Shown piece after piece: positions 15,082 to 23,606 of a DNA stretch of 34,078 nt. The stretch is from a virus, in IMG/VR virus record IMGVR_UViG_3300045107_000255, positions 1-34,078 of that record; one strand, given 5' to 3'. A program made the position numbers and the translations under genes. Below the pieces are notes generated by a model. That model was not told where the DNA came from. It ran no database searches and was given only the letters and a program-made list of their open reading frames with translations. Numbering within the stretch: position 1 is the stretch's first letter; each line of letters starts with the position of its first letter.

Positions 15082-15521
15082 GGTTGGTGTACTCCCCGGA
15101 GGGTGGGGACCGGCAGGAGTGGCAGGTCGACCTGGGCCGGATGCGCGTGGCCGAGTGCGAGGCGATCGAGCGGCGCACCGGCATGCCCTACGGGACCACG
15201 TTCAAGGAGAAGCTGCTGCAGGGCAACACCACGGCCCGGCGGGCTCTGCTGTGGACGATGCAGCGGCGCACCCACCATAACCTGCGGTACGAAGACGTGG
15301 ACTTCGCCGACGTCGAGGTGCTGCTGGAGCTGGACCGTGACGAGCTGCAGCGGGCCTACGACGAGCTGCGGGACAACGTCGGCTTGGACGACGACATGCG
15401 CCAGTTCCAGCTGGCCATGATCGGCGCGGAGATCGCCCGGCTCGACGCCGACGCCGAGGCCGGTGAGCAGGCTCTGGAGGGAAAAGCCCCGTCGACGAGC
15501 TCCGCCGCCGCTACTGGGTAG
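15078..15521 (+). CDS. Tail assembly chaperone (G-type), unshifted product
   Basis: 147 residues, ATG 15078 preceded by a GGAGG-like site. It is acidic and helical (RVAECEAIERRTGMPYGTTF, VEVLLELDRDELQRAYDELRDN, MIGAEIARLDADAEAGEQALEG), as in proteins that bind the tape measure before tube polymerisation. It is followed directly by the tape measure gene. Codons 135-136 are GGA AAA inside a GGGAAAA heptamer, so a fraction of ribosomes should shift to the -1 frame and make a longer GT-type protein ending at 15649. Confidence 0.85.
   Translation: MRLVYSPEGGDRQEWQVDLGRMRVAECEAIERRTGMPYGTTFKEKLLQGNTTARRALLWTMQRRTHHNLRYEDVDFADVEVLLELDRDELQRAYDELRDNVGLDDDMRQFQLAMIGAEIARLDADAEAGEQALEGKAPSTSSAAATG
15479..15485 (+). 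promoter_or_regulatory. -1 ribosomal frameshift slippery heptamer GGGAAAA
   Basis: In the zero frame the codons read GAG GGA AAA GCC, so the heptamer is G GGA AAA, an exact X XXY YYZ slip site. It lies 12 codons before the zero-frame stop and opens onto a conserved T-domain frame. The sequence downstream is GC-rich and could form a stimulatory stem, but I did not identify one clearly. Confidence 0.88.
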
Positions 15522-15649
15522 CGATCGCCGAGACGCTGCACATCCCCCCGTGGGACATCGACCGGCTGACCTTCGAGCAGCTGCAGCAGGCGGTCCGGCA
15601 TATCGACACGACCGCCGAGCAGATGCGGCAGGCCCAAGCCCGGAGGTGA
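15485..15649 (+). CDS. Frameshift extension of tail assembly chaperone (T part)
   Basis: After a -1 shift, reading continues from base 15485 and adds 54 residues (SPVDELRRRYWVAIAETLHIPPWDIDRLTF and on) up to TGA 15647-15649. The fusion would be about 190 residues. YW.AIAE.L...PWDIDRLTFEQ is typical of the T domain of siphophage chaperones, which contacts the tube protein. The segment has no start codon of its own in a suitable place, supporting expression by frameshift only. The stop is 3 bases before the tape-measure GTG. Confidence 0.85.
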   Translation, partial: SPVDELRRRYWVAIAETLHIPPWDIDRLTFEQLQQAVRHIDTTAEQMRQAQARR

Positions 15650-15652
15650 GCG

Positions 15653-18328
15653 GTGGCCGACACGTCCCTGGTGTTCAACGCTGTCGGCCGCGACCGCGGG
15701 GTCAACAGCCTGCTGGCCCGCACCGCCGCCGGCGTGAAGTCGTCGAACGCGGCGGCCGCGGCGTCGACGGTGGCGTACGGGGCGGCGATGGCCTCCGCCG
15801 CGGCGCACGCGATGGCCCTGGCGGTGTCCGCCCGGGCGGCGGCCGGGGCGGCCGCCCTGGTGCCGGCGGCGGTGGCCGGCACGGTGGCCCTGGTCGGCGC
15901 GGCTCGGACGGTGACGTTCGGGCTGGCGGATGCGTGGACGGCCACCGGGCAGGCTGCTACCGCTGGCGGCGGGTCGTCGGTCAACACCGCCCGCCGGGTG
16001 GCCACCGCGCAGCGGCAGGTCGAGCAGGCCACCCGGGGGCTGGTCGACGCCCAGCGGGCGGCCCTGGCCGCGCAGGCGGCCGTCACCGCCGCCCGGGCGG
16101 CGGAGACCGAGCGGCTGCAGGACCTGACCCGCTCCCTGGCCGGGGCTCGTTTGGATGAGGAAGCCGCGGTCGACGCCGTCACCGCCGCTCAAGAGCGGCT
16201 GGCCGAGGTGCAGCGCGCCGGTGGTGACCCGACAGAGATCCACGCGGCTGACCTGGCCTACCGGCAGTCCATGCAGACCCTGGACGAGGTCCGGGACCGG
16301 GTCGGCGACCTGGGCGCCGAGCAGACCGACTCCCAACGCAAGGGGGTCGAGGGGTCCGACCAGGTGCAGGAGGCACTGCGCCGGCAGGCCGAGGCGCAGC
16401 AGGCCGTCACCGACGCCGCCCAGCGGCTGGCTGATGCGCAGGACGCCGTCCGGGACGCCTCCGCCCAGGCCGCTGCCGCCGGCATCGACCCGGCCGCGGA
16501 GGCCCTGGCCCGGCTGTCCCCGGCCGGGCGGGCTGTGATCCTGACCCTGCGGGCCCTGGTGCCGGCGTGGCAGGCCGCTGGCCGGGCCGGGCAGCAGGCC
16601 ACCCTCGCCGGGGTGGCCGGGGACCTGCGGGACCTGTCCGCCCTCTACCTGCCCCGCACCACCGGCTGGCTGACCCGGATGGGCACCGCGTTCAACTTCG
16701 TCCTGCGGGACCTCGCCTCGTGGGGGCAGTCGGCCAACGGGTCCCGCACCGTGGACGCAATCCTCGGCTCGACGGCGGCCACGACCGAACGGCTCGCCCG
16801 CGCCGTACGGCCGGTGGTCAACGGGGTGGCCCAGTTCGTCCAGGTGGGTGCCAGCTTCCTACCCGGGCTGGCCGGGAATGTGGGCGACATCGCGACCAGG
16901 TTCGAGCGGTGGGCGGTGGCCGCCCGGCAGTCCGGGCAGATGCAGCAGTGGATCAGCACCGGCGTGACCACCCTGCGGCAGTTCGGGCAGATCGCCGGCA
17001 ACGTCGTCGGCATCGTCATGGCCATCTTCCGGGCCGGCGGGGACGGCGGGGCGACCGTGGCCAACCTCGTCCGCATGACGACCGCAGCCAGGGCGTGGGT
17101 GGATTCCGCCGAGGGCCAGCAGCGCATCACCCAGATCTTCGCCACCCTGCGGGAGATCCTCGGCGGCCTGGCCGACGGGTTCGCCAACACCGACGCCCCG
17201 GCCGGGACGCTGCTGGACACCCTGTCCGTCGGCGGCACGGTCGTGTCCTTCCTGGCCGACCACACCGACACCCTGGCCACCGCCCTGCCGTACCTGGCTA
17301 CGGGGTTCCTGCTGGTCAAAGCGGCGCAGGTGGCGTCCAACGCTGCCGCGGTGGTCGCGGTCCCGATCCGGATCGCGGAGATCTTCGCCAACCGGCGCCT
17401 GGCCGCCAGCATCACCGCGCAGACCGCCGCGCTGACGGTCAACAAAGGCGCCCAGGCCACCAGTGCGGCCGCCACCGGGGTGGCCACCGCGGCGACCGTC
17501 ACCGGTGACGTCGCCACCAAACGGTCGGTGATCAGCATGGTCGCGCAGCGGACGGCGATGATCGCGTCGTCGGCGGCCGCCCGGGTCGCCGCCGCCGGCC
17601 AGTGGATCCTCAACGCCGCTCTGTCCGCCAACCCGATCGGGCTGATCGTCCTGGCGGTGATCGCCCTGATCGCCGGCATCGTCCTGCTGTGGCGCAACTC
17701 GGAGACGTTCCGCACGATCGTGACCGGGGCGTTCAACGCCGTCTGGGGCGCGATCAAGGCGGTGTGGGACTGGGTGTCGACCAACTGGCGGCTGCTGCTG
17801 GCCATTCTGACCGGCCCGATCGGCCTGGCCGTCCTCTACATCACCCGCCACTGGGACTCGATCAAGGCCGGTGCGTCGTCGGTGTGGACCTGGATCACCA
17901 ACGGGTGGAACCGGATGGTCGGCTTCATCACCGGCCTGCCCGGCCGGGTCTCGAGAGCGGCGTCCGGGCTGTGGAACGGCATCTGGAACGGGTGGCGCAA
18001 CATCCTGAACCGGATCATCGCCGGGTGGAACAACCTCACCTTCACCATCGGCGGTGGGTCCATCGCCGGGATCAACATCCCGTCGCTGACGTTGTCCACA
18101 CCGGACCTGCCCTACCTGGCCACCGGCGGCACCGTCACCCGCGACGGCCTGGCCGTGGTCGGCGAGAACGGGCCCGAGGTGGTGTCGCTGGGCGCCGGGG
18201 CGTCCGTGGTGCCCCTGCCCTCCGGCGGGGGCGGCGGCCCGGCCGGGACGGTGAAGGTGATCGTCGTCGGCGGGGACCGGGACGCGATCGCCTACCTGCG
18301 CCGGCTGAACCAGCAATACGGGATCTAA
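15653..18328 (+). CDS. Tape measure protein
   Basis: 891 residues from GTG 15653. It sets tail length inside the tube and may help DNA cross the envelope. The N-terminal 350 residues are Ala/Gln/Arg-rich coiled coil (QRQVEQATRGLVDAQRAAL, RQAEAQQAVTDAAQRLADAQDAV). Hydrophobic segments occur near residues 55-85 and 655-680 (PIGLIVLAVIALIAGIVLLW). The C-terminus has Trp-rich repeats (NAVWGAIKAVWDWV, NGIWNGWRNI) and ends in the usual GLAVVGENGPEVVSLGAGASVVPL. At roughly 1.5 angstrom per residue, the tail would be around 130 nm (estimate). Confidence 0.93.
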   Translation: MADTSLVFNAVGRDRGVNSLLARTAAGVKSSNAAAAASTVAYGAAMASAAAHAMALAVSARAAAGAAALVPAAVAGTVALVGAARTVTFGLADAWTATGQAATAGGGSSVNTARRVATAQRQVEQATRGLVDAQRAALAAQAAVTAARAAETERLQDLTRSLAGARLDEEAAVDAVTAAQERLAEVQRAGGDPTEIHAADLAYRQSMQTLDEVRDRVGDLGAEQTDSQRKGVEGSDQVQEALRRQAEAQQAVTDAAQRLADAQDAVRDASAQAAAAGIDPAAEALARLSPAGRAVILTLRALVPAWQAAGRAGQQATLAGVAGDLRDLSALYLPRTTGWLTRMGTAFNFVLRDLASWGQSANGSRTVDAILGSTAATTERLARAVRPVVNGVAQFVQVGASFLPGLAGNVGDIATRFERWAVAARQSGQMQQWISTGVTTLRQFGQIAGNVVGIVMAIFRAGGDGGATVANLVRMTTAARAWVDSAEGQQRITQIFATLREILGGLADGFANTDAPAGTLLDTLSVGGTVVSFLADHTDTLATALPYLATGFLLVKAAQVASNAAAVVAVPIRIAEIFANRRLAASITAQTAALTVNKGAQATSAAATGVATAATVTGDVATKRSVISMVAQRTAMIASSAAARVAAAGQWILNAALSANPIGLIVLAVIALIAGIVLLWRNSETFRTIVTGAFNAVWGAIKAVWDWVSTNWRLLLAILTGPIGLAVLYITRHWDSIKAGASSVWTWITNGWNRMVGFITGLPGRVSRAASGLWNGIWNGWRNILNRIIAGWNNLTFTIGGGSIAGINIPSLTLSTPDLPYLATGGTVTRDGLAVVGENGPEVVSLGAGASVVPLPSGGGGGPAGTVKVIVVGGDRDAIAYLRRLNQQYGI

Positions 18329-18357
18329 CTCCGCTACCACGTTGGAGGTGTGTCGTC

Positions 18358-21141
18358 GTGGTGTTCCCTACCAGTGGTGGCCTGCCGGTCGTCGTGGAGA
18401 TCGCCCCCGGGGCGGCGGCCGCGGCTGACCCGGGGACCTGGACGTGGACGGACGTGTCCACCCGGTGGCTGCTGAACGAGAAGATCACGATCACCGAGGG
18501 CCGGGGGGACTGGGGCACCCGGGTCGACACCGGCACCTGCCGGATCACCTTCCGCAACAACGGCGACTTCTCGCAGTTCAACCCGGCCGGGCAGTGGTAC
18601 GGGCTGCTCGGCCGGGACACCCCGCTGCGCGTGCGGCTGCGGCGCGGTGTGGACGCGTTCGCCCGCACCGTGTCCGCCGGGTGGGGCACCGCGGACTCCG
18701 GTCAGGCGTGGTCGATCGGCACCGGCTCCGCCGCCGACATCAGCGTGTCCGGTGGTGTCGCCCGGCACGCCCACACGGCGGTCGGGCAGCTGCGTCGCAC
18801 GAAACTGGCCGCGACCCTGACCGACTGCGAACAGCTGTTCGACGTGTCGACCAGTGCCCTGCTGACCGGGGCGGCGCTGGTCAGCGGGGGCACGTTCCGG
18901 GAGACCGCCGGCGGGGACTACTACTGGCTGCGGGTGGAGTTCAACGCCGGCGGCACCACCATGATGCTCAAGATCACCAAGGTCGTCGGGGGGGTGTACA
19001 CCGACCTGGGCGTGCTCAACCCCCTGCCGGGCATGGTGTACGCGGCGAACACCCCGGTGCGGGTCCGCGCGTCGGTGGCCGGGGAGAAGCTCGCCATCAA
19101 GGCCTGGGCCGCGTCGGGTACGGAGCCCTCCGGATGGCAGCTGACCGTCTCCGACGAGTCCCTCACCGCCCCCGGCGCGCCAGGGGTGCAGAGCTGGCTC
19201 GTGTCCGGCAACACCAACACCCTGCCGGTGGTCGCCAGCTTTGACACCTACTACCTGCACGTGGACCTGTGGGGCGGGTACGTGCCGGCGTGGGTGCCCT
19301 CCTGGGACCAGTCGGGGAAGTACCGGACGGTGCAGGTCACCGCCCGGGGCACCCTGTACCGCCTCCAACCCGCCGGGTCGGGCAAGCCCCCGAAGCGGTC
19401 ACCGTTGCGACGCACGATCACCGCGGCCAAGCCGGCCGCGTACTGGCCGGTCGAGGACGGGGCCGCGTCCGGGCAGGCCGCATCGGCCATCGCCGGGCAT
19501 CCGAGCATGGCCGTCACCGGCACCGTGGGGTTCGCCCCGGTGTCGGACTACGTGTTCGCGCTGACCAGCACGACCACCAAGTTCGGGACCAGCGCTCTGG
19601 CGTCGCTGGCCGCCGGCGGCCAGCTCGCCGCCCGGGTGCCCACGTCCGTCACCACCGCCACCGCCACCGGGTGGCGGGTCCACGTCACCGCCAAGAGCAA
19701 CATCACCGAGATCAGCGGTAATGTGACCCTGCTGGAGTGGGACACCCCCGGCGGCACCTACGTCAAGTGGCGGCTCGTCCAGGAGAAGGTCTCGTCGTAC
19801 ACGACGGTGTACGGGATCGACGCGGCCGGCACCGGGTGGATCCTCGCCCAGTGGACCCAGTCGGTGCCCTCGTTCAGCACCTACGAGGTGACCGGGTCGC
19901 AATCCGGGGGGACCATGTCCGTGGCCCTGTACGTCGACGGTGGGTCCGCGGTCGCCTCCGCCAACTACACGGCCGCCCTCGCCGGGATCACCCAGGTCGC
20001 GGTCAACACCACCTCCGCCACCAGCTCGGGCGAGCTGGTGGCCGGCCACATCGCGGTGTGGGCCGGCACCACCGCCCCCTACCCGACCGGGCTGATCATC
20101 GACTCCTACAACGGCCTGGTCCAGGCCGCGATCCAGTCCTACAACAACGAAGCCGCCGTCGACCGAATTGGCCGCCTCGTCAGCGAGGACGGCATCACCT
20201 TCACCGCCCCGACCGTGTCCTCGGCAGGCGTGTCCCGCATGGGCTGGCAGACCACCGAAGCCCCCCTGCCCCTGTACCAGCAGTGCGAGGACACCGACGG
20301 TGGTGTGCTGTACGAACGGCCTTTCGCCCTGGCCTACCAACCGCGGGAGGCCCGGTACAACCAGGCCCCGGCGCTGACCCTGAACGCCCAGTCCGACCTG
20401 GCCGACCCGCCGGCCCCGGACGCCACCGGGCAGGGCTACCGCAACCGGTGGACCGCCGAGCGGGTCGACGGGTCCACGGCGGTGGCGCAGACCGACCAGG
20501 TCACCGCCGGCACCGCGGTGGTCTACGACGACTCCGTGACCCTGTCGGTGTCCTCCGACGCGGTCCTGGCCGACCAGGCCGGGTGGCGGGTCCACCTCAC
20601 CGCCGACGAGCGGCTCCGCTGGCCACAGCTGTCCCTCGACCTGGCCGCCCGGCCCGCGCTCATCGACACCTGGCTCAACTGCAGGGTCGGGTCGCGTATC
20701 CAGGCGACCAACCCGCCCGCCGACGTCGCCGGCCAGGACATCGACGTCATCCTGGAGGGCCACACCACCACCCTGGGATACAACGACTGGGACGTGCAGA
20801 TGAACTGCTCACCAGCCGCCGGGTGGGACATCGCCCTGCTGGACGGCGAGCAGCGGGTCGCCTCCGACGGCTCCACCCTCGCCGCGGGCATCACCGCCGC
20901 CGCCACCACGTTCCAGCTCGCGTCAACGGCCACCAACGGCACCTGGACCACCGACCCGGCCGATTTCCCGTTGGACGTGGCCGTCGGGGGGGAACGGGTC
21001 CGCCTGTCCGCCATCACCGGCACCACCTCACCGCAGACCGCCACCGTCGCCACCGGCGGCCGGGCCATCAACGGGGTGTCCCGCGCCTGGCCGGCCGGGA
21101 CCGCGGTGGACGTCTGGGCGCCCGCGATCACCCCCCTGTGA
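18358..21141 (+). CDS. Large minor tail protein with LamG-like domain
   Basis: 927 residues, GTG 18358 with GGAGG 9 bases upstream. The first 100 residues (WTDVSTRWLLNEKITITEGRGDWGTRVDTGTCRITFRNNGDFSQFN) are a baseplate-hub type start. A middle section (about 345-590: PAAYWPVEDGAASG, GFAPVSDYVFAL, SVALYVDGGSAVAS, LVAGHIAVWAG) follows the ConA/LamG sandwich pattern for sugar binding. The C-terminal part (YERPFALAYQPREARYN, VILEGHTTTLGYNDWDVQMNCSPA) is typical of actinophage tail-tip proteins. It probably forms the tip and contacts the host. No separate Dit gene is seen. Confidence 0.75.
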   Translation: MVFPTSGGLPVVVEIAPGAAAAADPGTWTWTDVSTRWLLNEKITITEGRGDWGTRVDTGTCRITFRNNGDFSQFNPAGQWYGLLGRDTPLRVRLRRGVDAFARTVSAGWGTADSGQAWSIGTGSAADISVSGGVARHAHTAVGQLRRTKLAATLTDCEQLFDVSTSALLTGAALVSGGTFRETAGGDYYWLRVEFNAGGTTMMLKITKVVGGVYTDLGVLNPLPGMVYAANTPVRVRASVAGEKLAIKAWAASGTEPSGWQLTVSDESLTAPGAPGVQSWLVSGNTNTLPVVASFDTYYLHVDLWGGYVPAWVPSWDQSGKYRTVQVTARGTLYRLQPAGSGKPPKRSPLRRTITAAKPAAYWPVEDGAASGQAASAIAGHPSMAVTGTVGFAPVSDYVFALTSTTTKFGTSALASLAAGGQLAARVPTSVTTATATGWRVHVTAKSNITEISGNVTLLEWDTPGGTYVKWRLVQEKVSSYTTVYGIDAAGTGWILAQWTQSVPSFSTYEVTGSQSGGTMSVALYVDGGSAVASANYTAALAGITQVAVNTTSATSSGELVAGHIAVWAGTTAPYPTGLIIDSYNGLVQAAIQSYNNEAAVDRIGRLVSEDGITFTAPTVSSAGVSRMGWQTTEAPLPLYQQCEDTDGGVLYERPFALAYQPREARYNQAPALTLNAQSDLADPPAPDATGQGYRNRWTAERVDGSTAVAQTDQVTAGTAVVYDDSVTLSVSSDAVLADQAGWRVHLTADERLRWPQLSLDLAARPALIDTWLNCRVGSRIQATNPPADVAGQDIDVILEGHTTTLGYNDWDVQMNCSPAAGWDIALLDGEQRVASDGSTLAAGITAAATTFQLASTATNGTWTTDPADFPLDVAVGGERVRLSAITGTTSPQTATVATGGRAINGVSRAWPAGTAVDVWAPAITPL

Positions 21142-21150
21142 GGAGCACCC

Positions 21151-21663
21151 GTGGCCATCACCTGGCAGTCCGGCATGCGGATCACCCCCGCCCGGCTCTC
21201 CGCCCTCCCGCAGGGCATCGTGGCCTGGGCGCAGCGGACCACCGCCACCAGCACCACCACGGCGGCCGACGCCGGGGTGCTGCGCCTAGACAGCGTCGCC
21301 CTGGTGGCCGGTCGGCAATACCGGATCTGGACCAGCCCGCTGCACCTGGACAGCAGCGTCGTCAACGACGAGGTGAGAGCCAGGATCCGCTACTCCACCT
21401 CCGGAACCGCCACCACGGCCAGCTCCGTGCTGCCGGGAGCCACCGTCCACACCCGGCAGACCGATGCCAACGTCTCCGAGGACAAGTCGATCTCCGTGGT
21501 GTACGTGCCCGGTGCGAACCAGACCCTGTCGCTGCTGCTGTGCGTCGGCCGGATCGCCGGCACCGGCAACGCGTCCCTGGCCAACAGCGACCTGGAGCTG
21601 ACTCTGCACATGGCCGTGGAGGACATCGGGCCCGCCGTGGCGCAGACCGGCACCTCACTCTGA
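21151..21663 (+). CDS. Minor tail / tail-tip protein
   Basis: 170 residues, GTG 21151 after GAGGAG. It begins AITWQSGMRITPARLSALPQGIVAW, a start common in actinophage minor tail proteins, then forms a beta-rich domain (RQYRIWTSPLHLDSSV, DEVRARIRYSTSGTA, SLLLCVGRIAGTG, LELTLHMAVEDIGP) reminiscent of C1q/TNF-like or viral receptor-binding folds. It lies between the tail-tip gene and the endolysin gene. A virion surface role is likely; the ligand is unknown. Confidence 0.65.
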   Translation: MAITWQSGMRITPARLSALPQGIVAWAQRTTATSTTTAADAGVLRLDSVALVAGRQYRIWTSPLHLDSSVVNDEVRARIRYSTSGTATTASSVLPGATVHTRQTDANVSEDKSISVVYVPGANQTLSLLLCVGRIAGTGNASLANSDLELTLHMAVEDIGPAVAQTGTSL

Positions 21664-21678
21664 TTCGGAAGGAGCCCT

Positions 21679-22461
21679 ATGACCAGCGCACCCCTGACCC
21701 TGGTCGCCTCTCGGCGGCTGCTGTTGGACCACCTGGACATGCACCCGGGGGTGACGGTGGACCCGGACCTGGACCCCGCCGAGGTCGGCATCGTCGGCGA
21801 CGTGAACCACCGGGGCGGCTACCACTGCGGATCGGACCGGGTCGTCGTCGACGACTACTCGGTGGTCGAGTCGTCCCGGGACCGCACCGGCCTGGCCGAC
21901 TGGGCGTGCGCTCTGGACCTGGGCAAGTGGTCGGCGACCGTGGCCGGCAAGCGGCACGACCTGCGCAGCATGTCGGTCTGGATCGTCGCCCAGTGCAAGG
22001 CCGGCGCCCCGGACGCCCGGGACATCCGGGAGGTCATCTACTCGCCGGACGGCCAGGTGGTGCGCCGGTACGACCGGCTCGGCATCCGATCCTCCGGGGA
22101 CGACAGCCACCTGGAGCACACGCACCTGAGCTACTTCCGGGACGCGATCAAGGCCGGCCGCGACCAGACCGCCCTGTTCCGCCGCTACCTGACCAGCATC
22201 GGCCTGCTGGCCGCACCCGCTCCGGCCGCCACTCCGGCACCGGCACCGATCACGAAGAAGGGCTCCGACATGATCCTGATCAAGAAGAAGGACAACGACC
22301 GGGTCTACATCTCCTGGGGCGCCGGCCGGGCCCACCTCACGGCCCCCACCCAGCTGGCACCGTTGCAGCAGGCCGGCATGCCGCTGATCACCGTGGCGTC
22401 GGACGCCGAGCTGGATGCGATCGGCGGCCCGCTGCGCGACATCGCCAGCACCCCGGCCTGA
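21679..22461 (+). CDS. Endolysin candidate, M15-like peptidase
   Basis: 260 residues, ATG 21679 preceded by GGAAGGAG. The N-terminal 180 residues have a candidate zinc-ligand series: H49 in GGYHCG, acidic residues in DDYSVVE and RDRTGL, D80 in CALDLG, and a later HLEHTHLSYF. This looks like a D-Ala-D-Ala carboxypeptidase/VanY-type fold with longer spacing than usual. A Pro/Ala linker follows, then a 60-residue C-terminal segment (MILIKKKDNDRVYISWGAGRAHL) that may bind the cell wall. Position before holin-like genes supports lysis. Catalytic class is inferred, not certain. Confidence 0.65.
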   Translation: MTSAPLTLVASRRLLLDHLDMHPGVTVDPDLDPAEVGIVGDVNHRGGYHCGSDRVVVDDYSVVESSRDRTGLADWACALDLGKWSATVAGKRHDLRSMSVWIVAQCKAGAPDARDIREVIYSPDGQVVRRYDRLGIRSSGDDSHLEHTHLSYFRDAIKAGRDQTALFRRYLTSIGLLAAPAPAATPAPAPITKKGSDMILIKKKDNDRVYISWGAGRAHLTAPTQLAPLQQAGMPLITVASDAELDAIGGPLRDIASTPA

Positions 22462-22466
22462 CGTGC

Positions 22467-22751
22467 GTGGCGTGGCCGAGACAACCGCTGGTGCGGGACG
22501 CCCTGTCCATGGCACTGGGCACCTGGGGCATCGTCTGGCAGCAGGTGACCGGTCAGGTCAACGCGGAGCTGCTGGCGGTGTACGTGGGCCTGCTGGGCAC
22601 CCCGGCGGTGGCGGCGCTGGTGTCCATGATCCGGGGGACTGGTACCGGGTCACCGCAGTCGTCGTCTCCGGATCCGCCGCCGCCATCGGGGCGTGCGTCG
22701 GCGTCGGGCACCTCGCCGGGTGGTGGTGAGGCGTGCCGACCCGGCCGGTGA
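22467..22751 (+). CDS. Small membrane protein, possible holin component
   Basis: 94 residues from GTG 22467; a good ribosome-binding site is not visible, so an internal ATG (22509) is possible. VRDALSMALGTWGIVWQQVTG is amphipathic, and ELLAVYVGLLGTPAVAALVSMI is one clear transmembrane helix. The C-terminus is Ser/Pro-rich. It follows the endolysin gene by 5 bases and overlaps the next gene by 19. Similar 'LSMALGTWGI' proteins occur in actinophage lysis cassettes. A holin or holin-accessory role is likely. Confidence 0.6.
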   Translation: MAWPRQPLVRDALSMALGTWGIVWQQVTGQVNAELLAVYVGLLGTPAVAALVSMIRGTGTGSPQSSSPDPPPPSGRASASGTSPGGGEACRPGR

Positions 22752-22993
22752 TGATGCCGCTGTGGTACCTGCTGCTGGCCATGGTGGTCAGCATGGGTCT
22801 GGTGGCCGGGCTGGCTTTGTGGGCCGCGGACCGGTCGGCCCGCCAGTCGGAGCGCCGCTGGTGTGGCCTGGTCGCGACCCTGGACGACACGTACCGGTCC
22901 ACGCCTCCGTCCACCCCTTCCGGTCGGCAGGTCGCCGACCAGATCCACCAGCTGCGGGCGGAGTTCGGGTGCCCGCCGAGTAACCGTTCCTGA
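22733..22993 (+). CDS. Small membrane protein in lysis cassette
   Basis: 86 residues from GTG 22733 (upstream bases contain GGTGAGG). Residues 8-30 form one transmembrane helix (WYLLLAMVVSMGLVAGLALWA). The remaining part is soluble and helical, with WCGLVATLDDTYRSTPPSTPSGRQVADQIHQLRAEFGC, a pattern I associate with accessory lysis proteins of actinophages. The two Cys residues could form a disulfide if the tail is outside the membrane. It could be a spanin-like or holin-partner protein. Confidence 0.65.
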   Translation: MPTRPVMMPLWYLLLAMVVSMGLVAGLALWAADRSARQSERRWCGLVATLDDTYRSTPPSTPSGRQVADQIHQLRAEFGCPPSNRS

Positions 22994-23039
22994 CCGGCGC
23001 CACCGTGGCGCTTGCTCTTCCGTGTCCTGAGGAGGACAG

Positions 23040-23285
23040 ATGACGTACCGATCCGCCCCCCCGAAGCGCCCGATCGAGATCAAGGTCAAGGTGGCGACGG
23101 TCGCTACCTACCTGGGCTCGCTGGCCGCCCTGGCGGTGCTCAACGGCATCACGTCGACCAACCTGGTCGCCGGCCTGCCGGACGTGATCGAGGTGTTCGT
23201 GGCGCCGCTGATCCCGGCGGCGATCACGCTGGTGTCCGGGTACGTCGCCCGGCACACGCCGCGGCCGGACCTCGGCCAGCCGTAG
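23040..23285 (+). CDS. Holin
   Basis: 81 residues, ATG 23040 with TGAGGAGGA upstream. It has a basic N-terminus (KRPIEIKVKVATV), a first transmembrane helix (ATYLGSLAALAVLNGI), a short loop, and a second hydrophobic segment (VFVAPLIPAAITLVSGYVA), ending in a polar tail. This two-helix form is common in holins of Streptomyces-type phages, which form lesions that release the endolysin. It is the last gene of the rightward late operon and is followed by a strong terminator. Confidence 0.75.
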   Translation: MTYRSAPPKRPIEIKVKVATVATYLGSLAALAVLNGITSTNLVAGLPDVIEVFVAPLIPAAITLVSGYVARHTPRPDLGQP

Positions 23286-23304
23286 CCCGGTCGACGAGCA
23301 GCAG

Positions 23305-23345
23305 AGCGCCCCACCACCGGCCATCGCGGCCGGTGGTGGGGCGCT
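23305..23345. terminator. Bidirectional terminator between late and transfer operons
   Basis: GCGCCCCACCACCGGCC (23306-23322) pairs perfectly with its reverse complement at 23328-23344 over an ATCGC loop; A23305/T23345 extends it. This 17-18 bp stem lies between the convergent holin gene and the minus-strand membrane protein gene. There is no long T tract on either side, as is common in high-GC actinomycetes. Confidence 0.8.
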
Positions 23346-23358
23346 TCGTCGTGCCTGG

Positions 23359-23577
23359 CTACAGAGCGACCCAGATGACCGCCCCGGCCGCGGCAACGAG
23401 CAGGGTGACGCCGATGATCCAGCCGGCGGCCTGCCCGGCGTAGTACCCGGCGGCCTGCAGCCAGTCGAGGGCGTAGGACCAGGCGTAGGCCCATCGTTCC
23501 CAGCGGCGGCCGGCCTCGAAGGCGCCGAGGACGCCGACGACGACCCCGGCCGCGAACCACAGGGCACGGTCTCGCAT
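23359..23577 (-). CDS. Small two-helix membrane protein, end of transfer operon
   Basis: 72 residues on the minus strand. ATG 23577 is chosen because GGAGAG lies 8 bases upstream; a GTG at 23586 would sit on top of that site. Two hydrophobic segments (RALWFAAGVVVGVLGAFEAG and AAGWIIGVTLLVAAAGAVIWVAL) flank an aromatic amphipathic segment (WERWAYAWSYALDWLQAAGYYAG). It could be a spread (Spd)-type protein of the transfer module or another small phage membrane protein. It is separated from the translocase gene by a repeat cluster. Confidence 0.6.
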   Translation of the reverse strand: MRDRALWFAAGVVVGVLGAFEAGRRWERWAYAWSYALDWLQAAGYYAGQAAGWIIGVTLLVAAAGAVIWVAL

Positions 23578-23606
23578 ATCTGTCACTCTCCGTTGATCGG
23601 GGTGGC

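Noticed and set aside
17602-18357. N-terminal extension of the large tail-tip protein
   Set aside because: The extension overlaps the tape measure gene out of frame and is Arg/Pro/Asp-rich. The GTG at 18358 has a proper GGAGG site.
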